Both the position numbers and the translations under genes were made by a program. Under the pieces are notes generated by a model. That model was given only the letters and a program-made list of their open reading frames with translations. It ran no database searches and was not told the origin of the DNA. Positions 34,501-47,218 of a stretch of 64,000 bases of DNA are shown here, in pieces. How positions within the stretch are numbered: position 1 is the first letter of the stretch; every line of letters starts with the position of its first letter. This DNA is from Metallyticus violacea (taxonomy: Eukaryota; Arthropoda; Insecta; Mantodea; Metallyticidae): positions 120,086,869 through 120,150,868 of the forward strand of contig CM060843.1 in assembly GCA_030762175.1 (NCBI GenBank), written 5' to 3'.

Positions 34501-35000
34501 GTGAAAAAGTAAATATTGCTGCCGCTAGAGCGATTTTTAAAGGTTGGTTTTCAGGTAAACTCCCATTCCTAATAATCTAATTTCACTGATTTTAAGAAAC
34601 TATTTTTGTAATTTTTCAATGACATATACGGAGTTTCTTTAAAAACATAATAATCATTATAAATTGCAACCGCTATAGCTATTTTGAAGTTTCGCTTTAA
34701 CCGCCCCCTCCTTATGGTCTGATTGCCCTGATTTTCAGATATTATTTTTATTAATTCATCTAAATGAAATAAACCGAGTTTTGCTGAGATAAAACAAAAA
34801 TTGTGGCCACTTGAGCGATAATTTTTTAAAACGTTTTCGCTCCAATTTAGCAGATTAACGAACGCGACGTAGTTTGTTAATTTATGGTTATAACTTATAT
34901 GATGAGTTGCATTGAGAGGAAATAAAAATTGTACCCGCTAGAGCGCTAACTATGCATTTCATAGTCATTTTCGGATCGATGGAGATTTGAAGAATCACTT
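34500..35000. repeat. Decayed ~140-bp tandem repeat (GCTAGAGCG family)
   Basis: A core like AAATTGYxGCCGCTAGAGCG followed by an A/T run recurs near 34519, 34664, 34802 and 34930 (steps of about 130-145 bp). Related sequence, inverted, flanks the mariner at 42108-43379. Confidence 0.6.
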
Positions 35001-35305
35001 TTAAAAAATGGTTTATGGGTACAACTGAATTCCTTCGGAATACGATAAAATGTACTTGTTGGTAAAATTCAGTACAGTAATAATGAATTGAATGAGGATA
35101 TAAACTGCATATAACTTATTTTAAGGGATATGATTTTCTTACAGATGGTACCTACTTTTATTTTTTATTTCAGTTGTTATTTTTTAATTTTTTGTTATGC
35201 ATGCTGCAGCTATTTTATTGTATTTGCTGTTATTAAATAAATTTGTTCTTATGTTATGTCATAGAACATTGATCTGCGACTTTTGACGAAATCTATTGCA
35301 ACACA

Positions 35306-35308
35306 TTA

Positions 35309-35373
<65 letters not shown>
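35306..35373. repeat. (TAA)n microsatellite
   Basis: About 22 triplets. The poly-Tyr frame across it is an artefact. Confidence 0.97.
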
Positions 35374-35374
<1 letters not shown>

Positions 35375-35630
35375 TGCTGCCCGAAGTACAGCTTGTTATG
35401 AGGTATGGAATGTTTGACGGCTTGGTATTTCCTGTGGGGGTTTCATTTAGAATGTTTTTCAGGCTTTGATCACCACACAAATAATGGACATGACGTAGTT
35501 TGCTTTTTTTCTACGAAAACTGACTACAGAAAGGACGTCATTTTGAAAACCAGTACGCATAGCCAGATTATTTTACGGTGTCTGCTGCTTCATCATTCCT
35601 GGGAACTGACAGTTACAGGAATTTGTTTAG

Positions 35631-35633
<3 letters not shown>

Positions 35634-35681
<48 letters not shown>

Positions 35682-35793
35682 TAACGTACGCATTATGTTT
35701 TATTTTAATGTACGTCTGGCTTTTAAAAATAAACATTCTATCAAAAAGTAAACTTCTATCCCAATACTACCAACTCGAATAAACACCGAAGAA

Positions 35794-35838
<45 letters not shown>
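35634..35838. repeat. (GA)n and (ATT)n microsatellites
   Basis: GA dinucleotides span 35634-35680 and ATT triplets 35797-35838. A further (GA)n lies at 36609-36644. Confidence 0.95.
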
Positions 35839-35839
35839 T

Positions 35840-36608
35840 TCCTTGGCAAGAAATGAAAGTACATGCCTTTGACTAATTTGGGTGCGCTAACCTCCAAAGT
35901 GCCCTGTTCCTATCGTTTTCTTTGGCAACTACATTGAATTTTTTTTAATAAATTATACTGATTTTCTGCAATTGTATTTAACATGACATTCAAAATACTT
36001 AATTTTAATTGAAAAAGCAATGTGGAATATAATCGCATTGTTTCTAGAATTGCAATTTATTGCTGTCATATGCATATATTACAAATTTATTAAATTTATG
36101 CAATTGGACTTAGAGCAAGGTGGCATTAGAAAGAAATTACAATATTTACAGCTTTCATCCATAGGAGCCGACTTGGGGCGGGGGGGCATATTACTCTGAG
36201 AGATTTGTGAAGACCCATAGCAGCGACGTCAACAAAAATACAAAGTTTGTAAATGTTCACTCCGATGCAACTAAAAGTTAAATTATATCAATTAATACAT
36301 TATTAAACAGACAAATGATATAAAGTAAACTGAAATAATATATATTTAACTCTTATATTAGATTTTGTATTTAAAAAATCTATAAACTTGAAACATTCAA
36401 GTCTTAAAACATTTCAAGAAATAAAAAGCTCAAAATGTACATATTTAAGTCTACAAATTTCGTTAACTCCCGGACAATTTCATACAACTTACTTTTCAGA
36501 AACGGTACAATTGAGGAAAATTTATCCTTGGAATTCTCGCTCACCTTCGATTCCAAAAGGACCATCATATTGTGATGCAATTTCAGCCTGTCAGAATGAA
36601 TTTGGTCT

Positions 36609-36647
<39 letters not shown>

Positions 36648-37870
36648 TAATCACTTCCACTTGTGATGAATTGCTCAGTTTTATCTATCAGATGTGAAGC
36701 AACATTTACAATTCTACAAAGAGAACGTTGAACCGAAACACCAGTTACTTAAAATATCATTGGGAGGTACTTATCTTTAAGGGTTGAAAAAAGATGTCCG
36801 AAACCTAATTTTTTTAGAGTGCAACTTTACGTGATACCTATACATGAAAACTTTGTGAGTTGCCATTTGAGCACATTAAACTGTGAGATGAAAGTAAAGA
36901 AATTACTGTTGGGAGTATTATTCAATGTCGCTGTTGTCGTTTTTCTTTCAACTTTTAATTTGACCTTGCCCAAATTAAAGTTTAAATAAAGGGAGGTGAG
37001 GGGCAGGATGCCCTGGCTTGGCTCGTAGGAGTCGATGCCTATGGCTACAACAAATGTTTTCATATATCATCGTCATTGACTCATCCTTCCCTTGCAGGAG
37101 TTGGCATGACGGTTTTGTTGTGGCATTTGCTGCGTCAGCATTCCAGTAGACTGATAGAGAACACTCTTTGCTGACACTGTAGAAAACCGTGTGAATAAGG
37201 TAATGAAGTTAAGAGCCAAATAGAACATCAGAGAAAAGTAAATGTGTAACTGTCATTTCCTTTGTGAAGCCTCAAAGATTTGCTCCTACAAAATGTAACT
37301 CAAATATGAGTTAAGTGCAAAAAGAAGGCGTAGTGGGTATTTCCTAGCTTTCAGCAAATGAACTTTCTATGTTTATCTCAAAAGTTGAATCACTTTTATG
37401 TTTGTATACAACTGAACACATGCGGAATTACTTGTTACTAAATTAAACACTTGCTAAGTATTTTGTTGATGTGACTATCGAAATTCGTTTCTGGAAAATT
37501 CAACCGCACTTTTACCTCATAATACGCGTAACTACCGGTCATAGGTTCATATTCTTGTCAATGCCTAAAATAAAAAACTGGGTATTAATTAGTTAACCCT
37601 TTCCATATTCTCAATTTACCGAGAATTCAAGATCACCTTTTCAAGAGTGTTGTCTGTTTTTTTTATTTTGTTAAATGTTTAATGTCGCATTACTGAGGAC
37701 AATCGCAAGTTACGTTAGTGCTTTACCTAAATCCAAGTCATGAGTTGTGTTGAATAGCTTATCTTTACTATCCATCTCGCCACATTCATTGCAGGCTTTT
37801 ATCAAAGACATTTCGTTACTGCGACTGGGGTGTTGTAAGCAGAGGTGAATTAATTACTTCGGCATAGTCT
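35840..37870. other. No gene recognised
   Basis: AT-rich sequence with one (GA)n at 36609-36644 and a short G-run at 36180. No convincing ORF, RNA gene or transposon was seen. Confidence 0.4.
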
Positions 37871-37879
37871 TAAACTCGT

Positions 37880-38130
37880 TTTCAAGTTTTTCCAGCCATA
37901 ACAGAAAAATTATTGCAAGTCGTACGGTGCAAGGTCAGGGCTGTAAGGTGAATGGTCCAGCATCTGGACTTTCTCCTCAACTTGGCCATTGCATTGTATT
38001 GTCCTCCAAAACTAGTAGCCTTAAAGTCAGTTCCTCCAAAAAGTACCAAACACACATGTGCCATAAAAAGGCACCGACTTCTATGAAATATTGGGAGGGG
38101 GAAGCCCAATATTTATCTCAGATAGGGAAA
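37880..38130 (-). pseudogene. Possible mariner-superfamily transposase fragment
   Basis: One minus-strand frame reads DHSPYSPDLAPYDL, matching the conserved text around the third catalytic Asp of mariner-type transposases, followed by FFCYGW where an FLF-type motif is usual. Stops surround it and no terminal repeats were found. It differs from the two full mariners in this window. Confidence 0.45.
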
Positions 38131-38295
38131 AATAAGAATAAGAGTCACTCAAAAGTATTTGTTTTCTTATAAAAAATTGGATAATTCTTAAGCAACTAAA
38201 ATTCGATAATAATGAAGTAATTTACCACCGTCATCAAGAACCAGACGCTATTAATTATGACGTGTCTCCATCGACCCCTCTTATCTATAGGCAGA

Positions 38296-38597
38296 CCGCC
38301 ACGGGTGGCCGAGGTCGTTAAGGCATGGACTCGTGAGCGGGAGGTCTGCGGTTCGAATCCCGCCAGGACCGTCCTCCCTGACTGGGGTTTTTTTCCAGGT
38401 TTTCCTCAGTCTTCATAACTGGCAAATGCCGGGGAGGTATCTAAACTTAGGCCTGGAACGCTTCCTTCCTTTAAAAAAAAAAAAAAAAATCCTTTCCCAA
38501 TATATCATTTCATTTCATGTATCATCAGTGTCCACCGCCTGTGGTGCCTCAGTAGTAAAAACGGGCGTTAAACACTATTCAAAAAAAAAAAAAAAAA
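38296..38597 (+). mobile_element. tRNA-headed SINE (family 1), full length
   Basis: The head GGTGGCCGAGGTCGTTAAGG and B box GGTTCGAATCCC are both well preserved. The body matches 12572-12851, with two A-runs, one internal and one terminal. A perfect 13-bp target duplication, ATCTATAGGCAGA, flanks it (38283-38295 and 38598-38610). Confidence 0.95.
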
Positions 38598-38610
38598 ATC
38601 TATAGGCAGA

Positions 38611-40825
38611 ACATAAAACACCCTGGCATTACTATCTGGGCTTGCACAATCACTAGTATAGTGACAGATTATCACGTGTGTCTCTTGGTACAGAGCAGAC
38701 TATTTGAACTGGATAAGTGATTTTGGAACCTCGTGTGAACGCCAGAAATCTTGAATGAAAATGGTCTCAGTTATTTGACAACTCCAACAGATGTCTCTAA
38801 TTTACGATGAGGACGCTACAGCTGCAAATTTAAACGGTGTTCAAACCTATTTCGCCTAACAGAAACATACCTTTTATTAAAATGTGCTTTAGAGTTGGCA
38901 AATAGAAAGAATACCGATTAATTTTATTTTATGGAATCTCTTTGAAAGTTATTTGTAGTTCAGAAACAAAGAAATGTGCGTTGATTATTTCGGTGTTTGT
39001 TGGAATGCCTGGGAATCACTGACGCATGTCTTCATGTGTGTTTAATGTTCATTACAAAGTGGGCAAAGGAAAAAAATGTACCATTATATATTTAAAACAG
39101 AAGTTCGCACTGGTGGGGTGCAACACCAAGGGAGACAACAAAGAATTGTTTAAAATGCGTCTCCTTTAAAACTATAGTCAAGAACATTAGGTCTGTACAA
39201 TGTAAACTCTATTTTTGTACACTATAACCTTCATTATAACATTTATAAGGGTATAATAGTATATATGCTTGTAATAAAATTATATCTATTGTTATTTGTT
39301 GTACATAGTAGTACATTGTCTTTGAGGGTTTATTTACTTACATTTTAGGTTATGTGCAGGCCTGTACAAAAAATGTTATATTTTACTTAATATATTCTTC
39401 CTAATTTCCTACTTGCTTAGAATTGAGTTAAGAAGATGAGTTACTGTCAGATTTTAAAAATGAAATTTCTGATGCTACTTCATATAATAGATGGGCAGCA
39501 TAAGAAATAATGTCTGTGGGTACTTGACAGGACTATCTCACTATTTATATAATTTGTTTTACTTGTAGATCCCTTTCTCTTTCTAAGTCATTGTTGAGCT
39601 TTCACCCAAGTTAGACTGTCAGCTACAGAATCGCCGACAGCTTGAAGAGTGAAATACAAGAACGCAGAAATTCGATTTATAACAGCAACTCAGAACATGC
39701 TAGCCAGATTTTTACGTCTTGTGCCTGACTCTTCAGGCTGTCAGCGGTTCTGTCGCTGGTATCTGAAGTTCGGTGAAAGCTTATTAATTATTTATTTTCT
39801 CCTAGAAAGAAAGGAAACTACAAGTAAATTCGCGCATCGCCGAACGATATGTACCTAAATTGGGGCTCGATACGGTCACCGGTTGTGAATATTGAGTTGT
39901 ATATCTGTAGTAATCTGTGGTACGGAGCATCCCTTATTCAACATTCCTTGTTAATCATTATTTGGTACTACCAGCATCTTATCCAAGTCCTCTCTTTGGA
40001 ACTTTCTTACAGAATATCTCAATTGCCTCTTAATTATTCTGTATTCATCATTCTACACTTCCGTAAATAAATATCTTTGCTTGAAAGAACTAGGCGCTGT
40101 ATTTTAATACTGAAGTGACCAACCAATCCTCGCAAATGTCGGCTTACCATCTCTTCGTCCTTAGCCGCAGCTGGGCCTTTGTCGGCTCAAATCTTTACAG
40201 GTATCTTCGCCAGCATTGGGGCACGACAAATTTAAACGGAATTAAACCTCTTGTTAAAACAATTACAATAATCAATATTGTGCTAATTCAAAGTATTATT
40301 TGCAAAACGAAATTTATATTACTGTTTACCCCCCAAATGTTCTCATATCTATGAATAGAGTACAAGTACTAGACAAAGTATATAATGCATGGCTCCTGCT
40401 GATGTAGAAGGTTTCTTCAAACATGTGGAAATAATAATATTCTCATTGATTTGTATCTATTGACCGTGCTAATTGTTTCGTTGCTCGCATGGTGAAATGA
40501 AAATGTACATGGTTACTAAATGCAAGAAACTATTTATAAGTGATGATAGTGTATATCCACATAATATATTGAAATCATTTATCATTAAAAAAATCTGTAC
40601 TGGGTAGATGACTTAGCTGTTTTTTATATTTTGGATAAAATTAGACAAAAATGTGACCCTAGCTTATGTTAAACTCTGACGCGCTACGTTCCAGTTGTTA
40701 GTTAACCTGACGCAAAGTTCTAATGAATGCTGTACTAGCAATTTTGTGGTTCAATTGCAAGCCTAGAGATAGTGCTGAAAATCAAAAGTCGCCTCATCGA
40801 TGCTCTTAAGTGTGCGTAGCTTCAG
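38611..40825. other. No gene recognised
   Basis: AT-rich sequence. Short frames lack family motifs. Nothing is supported here. Confidence 0.4.
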
Positions 40826-40827
40826 TT

Positions 40828-41090
40828 CTCAGCCGGACTCATGAGCGGGAGGTCTGGGGTTCGAATCCCGCAAGGACCGTCCTCCCTGACAGATTTTTTA
40901 TTTCGGTTTTCCTCAGTCATCATAACTGGCAAATGCCGGGGAGGTACCCTAAACTCAGGCCTGGAACGTTTCCTTCCTTAAAAAAAATCCTTTCCAAATT
41001 TATAATTTCATTTCATGTATCACCAGTGTTCACCGCCTGTGGTGCCACAGTAGTAAAAACGGGCGTTAAAACACAATTAAAAAAAAAAGT
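40828..41090 (+). mobile_element. tRNA-headed SINE (family 1), 5'-truncated
   Basis: It starts inside the tRNA head (GGACTCATGAGCGGGAGG), keeps the B box GGTTCGAATCCC and the full body, and ends in an A-run. Similar but imperfect text flanks it (AGTTCTCAGCCGGACTC and AGTCCTCAGTCGGGAGTC), possibly a decayed target duplication. Confidence 0.88.
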
Positions 41091-41099
41091 CCTCAGTCG

Positions 41100-41950
41100 G
41101 GAGTCCAATCCTAGGTGAATTTCCAGTTAGCAGAGCAAATGTTAATTGTTCAGATTGAGAGAGCGGTGCAACACTGATGTTCATCCTGCGTTCTTGGGAC
41201 CAAACCTGAGTTTGTAGGTCTTTACAGGTGCGTACATGTTACTTATATTTGATACAAATAGCATAATTATTGAAAAATTGCTTTCTTTCGTCCCATTTAA
41301 TTTAAAAGTAATTTTTATTTTTTTATGTGACGTGAAAAAAATGTGCATGTTTGTGGTGAGTGATTGATGTTATAGCTCTTTCAGGAAATTGCTACCAATT
41401 GCAAATTGTCGCATCTCGTAATAATTATGATTACAAACATGTGTTTGCTACCAAACCGTATCATACAAATGATCAGTGGAGACGAAATAACGGGAAATTA
41501 ACAGTGATGAGCTTCCGAACCGTAATGTCCATGGAACAGATATTTTTATAAAGAAAATGACAAATTTAATATTTTACAGAACCTTACATAACTGGACTTT
41601 TTCCTATGAAATTGAGATAACTGTACAAAAGTACTTATCTAATGAGTTGATTACTTTTTTTTTAATAACGAATCCTGAAAGAACGCAACTATTGCGGTTG
41701 TACCTATGAAAATATTTTTTGAAAAATTTCTTCAAATCTTCATTCATCCTATCTACTAGGCACTGAAGATATGACAATGAGGGGAAAAAAAGAAAAGAAA
41801 GAAAGAAAAAAAAAACACCATTTATGAGAGAGAGAGACAGAGTGAGACAGACAGAGAGAGAGAGAGTGAGTGAGTGAGTGAGTGAGTTAATGCTGTAGCG
41901 GTTGCACAGAACCTGGCACATAAAAACGATTCGAGTTCGTTAACCAGCAA
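41100..41950. other. No gene recognised; purine-rich simple repeats
   Basis: The stretch includes GA/GTGA-rich simple sequence at 41790-41888. No coding features were found. Confidence 0.4.
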
Positions 41951-41959
41951 AATAGACCA

Positions 41960-42107
41960 TAGGGGGTGGGGTTTAACTTTTTCAAAAGAAAAAATCGCTT
42001 TGCTTTAATCTTTGCCTTTTCTTCACGCAATAGTGTATTTCATTAAAATAAATCTATAAAAATAGTTTCTGAAAATGATGGCAATCCGGCCTTTAGGAGT
42101 GGGGGTA
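41960..42107 (-). repeat. Decayed ~140-bp repeat, inverted, left of mariner
   Basis: TTTCTGAAAATGATGGCAAT then CCGGCCTTTAGGAG resembles the reverse complement of 34700-34760. The family resumes at 43382-43480 on the other side of the mariner, so the transposon inserted into this repeat. Confidence 0.55.
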
Positions 42108-43379
42108 CGGGGGTAGGTACATAAATTTCCACCCTAACCAGTTTTTAGATATAATAAAGACAAAAACCATATTTCACTTTTCAATATAGTTGCCCATTAT
42201 TGGCATACACTTCTCACATCTTTGAATTAACATTTCATCCCCCCCCCAAAAAATAGAAGTCTGGTCTGCAAAATGGGCATAAACTACATCCATCACTTCT
42301 TCGTTACACTTAAATTTCCTTTCACGAAGGTCGTTCTTGATTTTTGAGAAAAGGAAATAGTCACTGGGAGGTTGATCTGGGCTGTAGGGTGGATGGTCGA
42401 TATCCTTGAAATCACATTTTTTCACAGCTTCCTTTGCAACAAGATCTGTGTCTCGTAAAGAAGGGGCACATGACCACTCAATTTTCCTCGCTTTTTCTCT
42501 TTGATGGAAGCACGTAGTCCATGCAGTAGGCCAGCATGGTACTCCCCATTTACTGTGGTGTTCATCTCCTTGAAGTCAATGAAGAGCATTCCCTCACAGT
42601 CCCAAAAGATTGTAACCATGATCTTCCTGGTTGACTGAGTGACCTTGGTATTTAGAGTCGGTGCCTCGCTAGGTTTACGCCACTCTATTGATTCTCGTTT
42701 GGACAAGGGATCATTGTAGAGGACCATAGTTTCATCTCCTGTAACAATGATATTGCAGAACTTTTCTTTCGTTACCACGGCAGAGCTCCAAAAATGCCTG
42801 ACAACTGATGTCTCGTTGCTGCTTTTGAACTGAGGAAAGAAGTCTGGGCACCCATCTTGCACTAACCTTATTCATGTTTAAATGTTCATGAATAATTCAA
42901 AAGACTGTTGTTTTAGAAAGGCCCAACTTTGTTGCTATTTCTTTAACTTTGAGCCGCCAGTCTTCCATAATTTCTCCTTCCACAAGAGCGATGTTTTCAG
43001 AAGTGAGCTCCTCCAAAGGCCCACTGCACACCCTTCGTCTTCAATGCTTTCTCGACCCATTTTAAAAATGTTGGCCCATTCTCTTACGGTAGAATATGAA
43101 GGGGATGCTTCCCCATATACATCGTGCAATCGCTGTTTAATTTCATTTGGAGTAAGTCCTTGTTTTATGAAGAACTTAATAACAGCTCGATAATACTCCA
43201 TTTTGAACATGTCACTATCTTCTACACTTAGCTTTCTTTATGCAACTATATCTGAACGTAGCGGAGCGGAAGTTACAGCTGCAATTATTTACTTAACAGG
43301 TAAGGTATGTTACCATATAAGGATCTTGTGAAGGTAATATTCCTTATCGGTGAGCCGGAATCTTATGAACTTATCATAG
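42108..43379 (-). mobile_element. mariner transposon, 1272 bp, second copy
   Basis: TA dinucleotides flank it (42106-42107 and 43380-43381). The 5' end (right side, read on the minus strand) is CTATGATAAGTTCATAAGAT and the 3' end is CGGGGGTAGGTACATAAATT on the plus strand. Both match the terminal repeats of the 15201-16472 copy, and the length is identical. Confidence 0.95.
42174..43210 (-). pseudogene. mariner transposase, second copy, inactivated
   Basis: It begins MFKMEYYRAVIKFFIKQGLT and later has YSTVREWANIFKMG. The catalytic text GDETMVLYNDPLSKRES is present. The second Asp region reads VPLLYETQILLQRKL, where the HDNA motif is lost or shifted, and the third Asp block is PYSPDQPPSDYFLF. 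Frames change near 42930 and 42424. The C-terminus ends NYIEK, as in the first copy. Confidence 0.92.
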
Positions 43380-43381
43380 TA

Positions 43382-43480
43382 TATCTGAAAACCTAGGGGG
43401 TTAAAGCGAATTTAAATATCATTCTAGGGGCAGCAATTTTTAATTTGTTTAAAAGAAACTCTGTATATCCCATAGAAATA
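43382..43480 (-). repeat. Decayed ~140-bp repeat, right of mariner
   Basis: GGGGGTTAAAGCGAA, then CTAGGGGCAGCAATTTTTAA and AAGAAACTCTGTATAT, correspond to the inverted text at 34625-34700. Confidence 0.55.
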
Positions 43481-43845
43481 AAATAAGAAAAAGATATCTT
43501 AAACTTAGGTATTTATTTTTTTACACTAAACTCCACTTACATTAAAATAAGATGCGTTTTCGGAGAATCTCACCCATCTTCATTTGCTCACTGAACCGCC
43601 GTTACTCGAAACGATGGCTAGACACCCGGATGTTCTTGTGGTGGCCTCTGTTGGTTGAAGAAGGAAATTACTGAGTTCATCCATAGGAGGAAACTCGAAG
43701 TTTATTAGGTTTTCTCAATTTTTTAATGTGAAATTTTTTTCCGAAGTGGATAACTCCAATGGGTTGTGAAGATGTTTCAGCAGTTTAATTTCCGCTTTTA
43801 ATTCGTGATTTTTGCTTCAAAAGTGAGCTGCTACTGCTGATTTAT
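43480..43845. other. No gene recognised
   Basis: Probably the 3' flank or tail of the Penelope-like remnant. No motif was recognised. Confidence 0.35.
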
Positions 43846-44600
43846 CCACCTACTTAAACCTAATATTCCTAAAATGTTCTTTCTCCCGAATTTCCAAATT
43901 TCTCTTTGTTTTGCCTATGTAGCTCTGCTCACAATCTGCACATTTTATTTCGTAAATTTCTGATTTCTGTTCTGTTGGTATGGAGTCTTTGGCTGTCAAC
44001 CCAATAAATTCTTGACGTTGTAACTGTTCTTTGGGGCTAACATTATCCCATGTTCTTTGAAAATTTTCTGGAACTTGTTGTGGTAAATTGGATAGTAGGT
44101 GAAACTTTTGAATCTGTATTCTTCTTTTGTGTTTTTCAGTGTGGAAACTTCCCTCATCTCTTTTTGCCTTTTAGATTTATTTATAATTTTTATCACTGTG
44201 TCTTTGTTGAAACCATCGATTATAGCTGTATTTATTATTTCCTTGTATTTTATTTCGTACTCTGCTTCTGTGAGTGGAATATTCATCAATCTGTGTGTCA
44301 AACTGTGAAATACTGCATAGATATATGGAATGGAGTTATAACTCTCATTTTTATGTAGTTTTCTCTGTGTGTTTCTTTTCTGTAAATTCCAAAATTAAAA
44401 CAATCTCCATTTCTTATAATTTTTAAATCTAAAAATGGTAGCCACCCATTTCTTTCTTCTTCTAAAGTAAATTATATAAATTCATGTGGCAAATTAAGAA
44501 GTTTCAGGGCATTTATTGAGCATTTCTTCGGTATTATTGCAAAAATGTCATCGACATACCTATACCATGACTTGAAAATTAAAGGGAAGCTATGGGTGAT
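43846..44600 (-). pseudogene. Penelope-like retroelement remnant (RT end + GIY-YIG endonuclease)
   Basis: Minus-strand pieces in order are the RT active-site text RYVDDIFAII (44536-44567), GWLPFLDLKIIRNGD, HRLMNIPLTEAEYE with NTAIIDGFNKDTVIKII (RT thumb and linker), and IYEIKCADCEQSYIGKTKRN (GIY-YIG endonuclease). This order is specific to Penelope-like elements with endonuclease. Stops and frameshifts occur (after HEFI and near 44000). No intact terminal repeats were identified. Confidence 0.82.
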
Positions 44601-45440
44601 CATACATTTTTCTGTTAATTAGCTTGTAAAGTGCCTTGCATTCAGTGAGAAAATGCCCCTAGTTGAAACAATATAGCAACGATGACAACTACTTTATTGC
44701 TCTTAGACTTGTGAATACAAATACTAAACATGGTCAGTAGCTAATTATAGAAAGTTATTGTATAAAATACAGTGAACTTTTGTAACAGTGGTGTCAAATA
44801 TTAATTTTTTTAAAAATATACAAAGTTAATTCATCAGACCATTAAAGTATTTTAAATACACAGTCAGCCATATAATACCCCCTACCTTATGAGTTGTTAG
44901 ATACCTTTACAATAAATTTTATAAATAAGATGAAGCAATTCAATCAAATGGAATTAGTTTATGTATGGCTATAAATAAGCAATCATATAAATATTGTGGA
45001 TAATATGATCTAGAGAGTAATGGTGACAATGATTATAATTCATCTAATCTGTGCAGACATTTATCAATGAGATACATTTTCAACAATTTCTTAAAAGAAT
45101 TAACTTTGTACAGTTATAATGAAACTGGGAAGTTTATTGTACATGATAATGCCTTTATTATATAGATCTTTATTGTGCAATGTTTTTGTCATATACTCCT
45201 TATGATAATTGTTAATTCCCCTCATGTTGTATTCATAATGATCTTTATTTAATGGTGTGTGTGTGTATTTTAATTTTATTATTAAAATTACCTATAATGA
45301 TGTGACCGTTAATATCAGTTGTTTTCAAAAAAATTCTTTAACAGATTGGTAGTTTGTTCTTGGACTTTTCTGTAATACAAGTGTTCTTTCAAATTAGAAA
45401 TACTTGTCCCCCCTGCAGATTACTATACCATATGCAATAT
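44600..45440. other. No gene recognised
   Basis: AT-rich. It may include the 3' end of the RT remnant to its right. A short GT run lies at 45255. Confidence 0.4.
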
Positions 45441-45449
45441 GTGACTGTA

Positions 45450-45935
45450 TCAACTCATAATAAACATTTTAAGTACATCTCCTTCAAACAAATGTGATAA
45501 ATTTTTTAAGAAATATATTTTTACAAAAGGCCTATTTAAATCATGAATATAAGTGAAAACATTTATCAAAGTAGTTTCCTTGGAATTTGGTGCAATCATT
45601 TTGGAATTTGTAAGGAATTTGATAATTGTAACAAAGATATTAAAGCCTTTTCTTCCTGTTGTTTTAGTATAATCATGTGAATACAGTATGTTGTTTACAT
45701 AAAGTATAAATAATAGAGGACCTGTGGAACTCCTGTTCTCACCACACCATATTTTGACTTGAAAGTCCTTATACAATTGCAATTTTTTATGTGAGATGAT
45801 GAGATCTTGTAATTTACCTCTCATCCCATAGTTCTGCAGTTTTGAATGTAATAGTTCATGAGACACACAATGAAATGTCCAATGCTTTTGATAAATCTAG
45901 GAATATACCTAAGTTTTGTTATTTTCCTCAAGGTT
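45450..45935 (-). pseudogene. Non-LTR reverse transcriptase fragment
   Basis: The minus-strand text GIFLDLSKALD, then SHELLHSKLQNYGMRGKLQD, then GPLLFILYVNNI corresponds to RT blocks 3-4 of CR1/Jockey-type LINEs. The first catalytic Asp (LDLSK) is present. The usual GVPQGS is degraded to NRSSTGP and the YADD box is not found. It is short and decayed. Confidence 0.7.
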
Positions 45936-46520
45936 TGTCATTACTTTGTGAATAAATTCAGATATTGCAGATACAGTTGAAAATCTGTACAAAAAGCATG
46001 TTGGTGCTGTAAAAATATATTTTTTGATTCTAGAAAACCTGTTAATCTTCTATGTATTATCTTCTCGTATAATTTTGCAAATATTGATGTAAGGGTTAAT
46101 CTGCACCATTGCTGAAATTTGAAGCTGCTGCAGAAAATCAGTCATATTATTAGATGTCTGTTAACTTATACAGCTCTTCTTTGTGCATTTTTTATGACTG
46201 CATTTGGTAGAGCCTGCAGCCTTAGCCCTAATTGTGGCTTCAATGGCAGGAACCTCTTCAATATGAAACTTAGGAGTAGCTTCTCATCTGTTGCATTTTT
46301 GACATCTAGGACCACAGCTTTTCTAACTGCTGCTGTATATACTCAGGATACTCTGTAACAATCAGATCTGACATTGGCATCCTAAATGATGGCTTAATGT
46401 TGCAGAAAGCATTGTAAATAGCCTTAGTAAATATCATCTCTCTCCAGGGAAAAACAATATTGCACAATAATAGAATTTACTTAAATGTAAATTGGAACTT
46501 GCACAGTGAAGCTAATCATA

Positions 46521-47218
46521 TTAATTGAAATCATTGTATGATTCAGTTGAACTACACATTCTTAAAGCTTCACTTACTTTTCATAAATCTATGGAACCGG
46601 TTTCGAGAACATTTAGTTCCCATCTTCAGCCAGGCTAAAGTTCAACGGTTGGATCATTTGTTTAGCTGTAAATTTAATGTTAAAAATTTACTGATAGATA
46701 ATGTTAATGACAGTATTCCACAAGAAGAAAAATCAGATATTTACAAAATAAACTGTGTAGTGTGAAAAAATCTACATTGGAAAAACAAAAAGAAACAAAG
46801 GCACACGGTTAAAGGAATATTTCAGGAACATAAAGTACAAGCAAATAGAGAATTCAGCAGTAGCATATCATTTTTAGACACAAAATCATGACATAATAAA
46901 TAAAGCAAAATTATTAAAATCAGACAAAGACCTACGGAATTAGCAACCTGGGAGAAAATCTACTTCTACAAATATAAAGACAGCATAATGATGCTTTGAC
47001 ATTGCCGGGGATGAAAACATAAACTACAAGTTTATCACACCACCACTAGAGCAGAATATACACTCCTACAGCTCAAAAAGTGATCCGACTGTTGAACTTT
47101 AGCCTGGCTGAAGATGGGGAAATAAATGTTCTTGAAACTGGTTCCATACATTTATGAAAAGTAAGTGAAGCTTTAAGAATGTGTAGTTCAACTGAATCAT
47201 ACAATGATATCAATTAAT
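46521..47218 (+). mobile_element. Penelope-like fragment between ~130-bp inverted repeats
   Basis: The left arm (46521-46653) and right arm (47080-47218) are near-perfect reverse complements, sharing GAACTACACATTCTTAAAGC and CAGCCAGGCTAAAGTTCAAC. Inside, the plus strand has VNDSIPQEEKSDIYKINCVV, an IYIGKTKRN block, NSAVAYHF and ATWEKIYFYKYKDSIM. These are a GIY-YIG endonuclease C-terminus of Penelope type in broken frames. Inverted terminal repeats are known for some Penelope-like insertions. Confidence 0.75.
46596..46630 (-). ncRNA. Hammerhead-ribozyme-like core in terminal repeat (tentative)
   Basis: On the minus strand CTGAAGA (fits CUGANGA) is followed by GGGAAC, a short A/T loop and GTTCTC (pairable, six pairs with one G-U), then GAAA and the palindrome ACCGGT. 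The right arm (47107-47140) has a weaker version. I do not see a clear helix I, so activity is unproven. Confidence 0.35.

Noticed and set aside
35259..35480. ORF with a poly-tyrosine tract
   Set aside because: It is a translation of (TAA)n; the flanking residues have no family features.
44050..44358. 102-residue plus-strand ORF
   Set aside because: It is antisense to the Penelope-like RT thumb/linker, which has recognised motifs on the minus strand.
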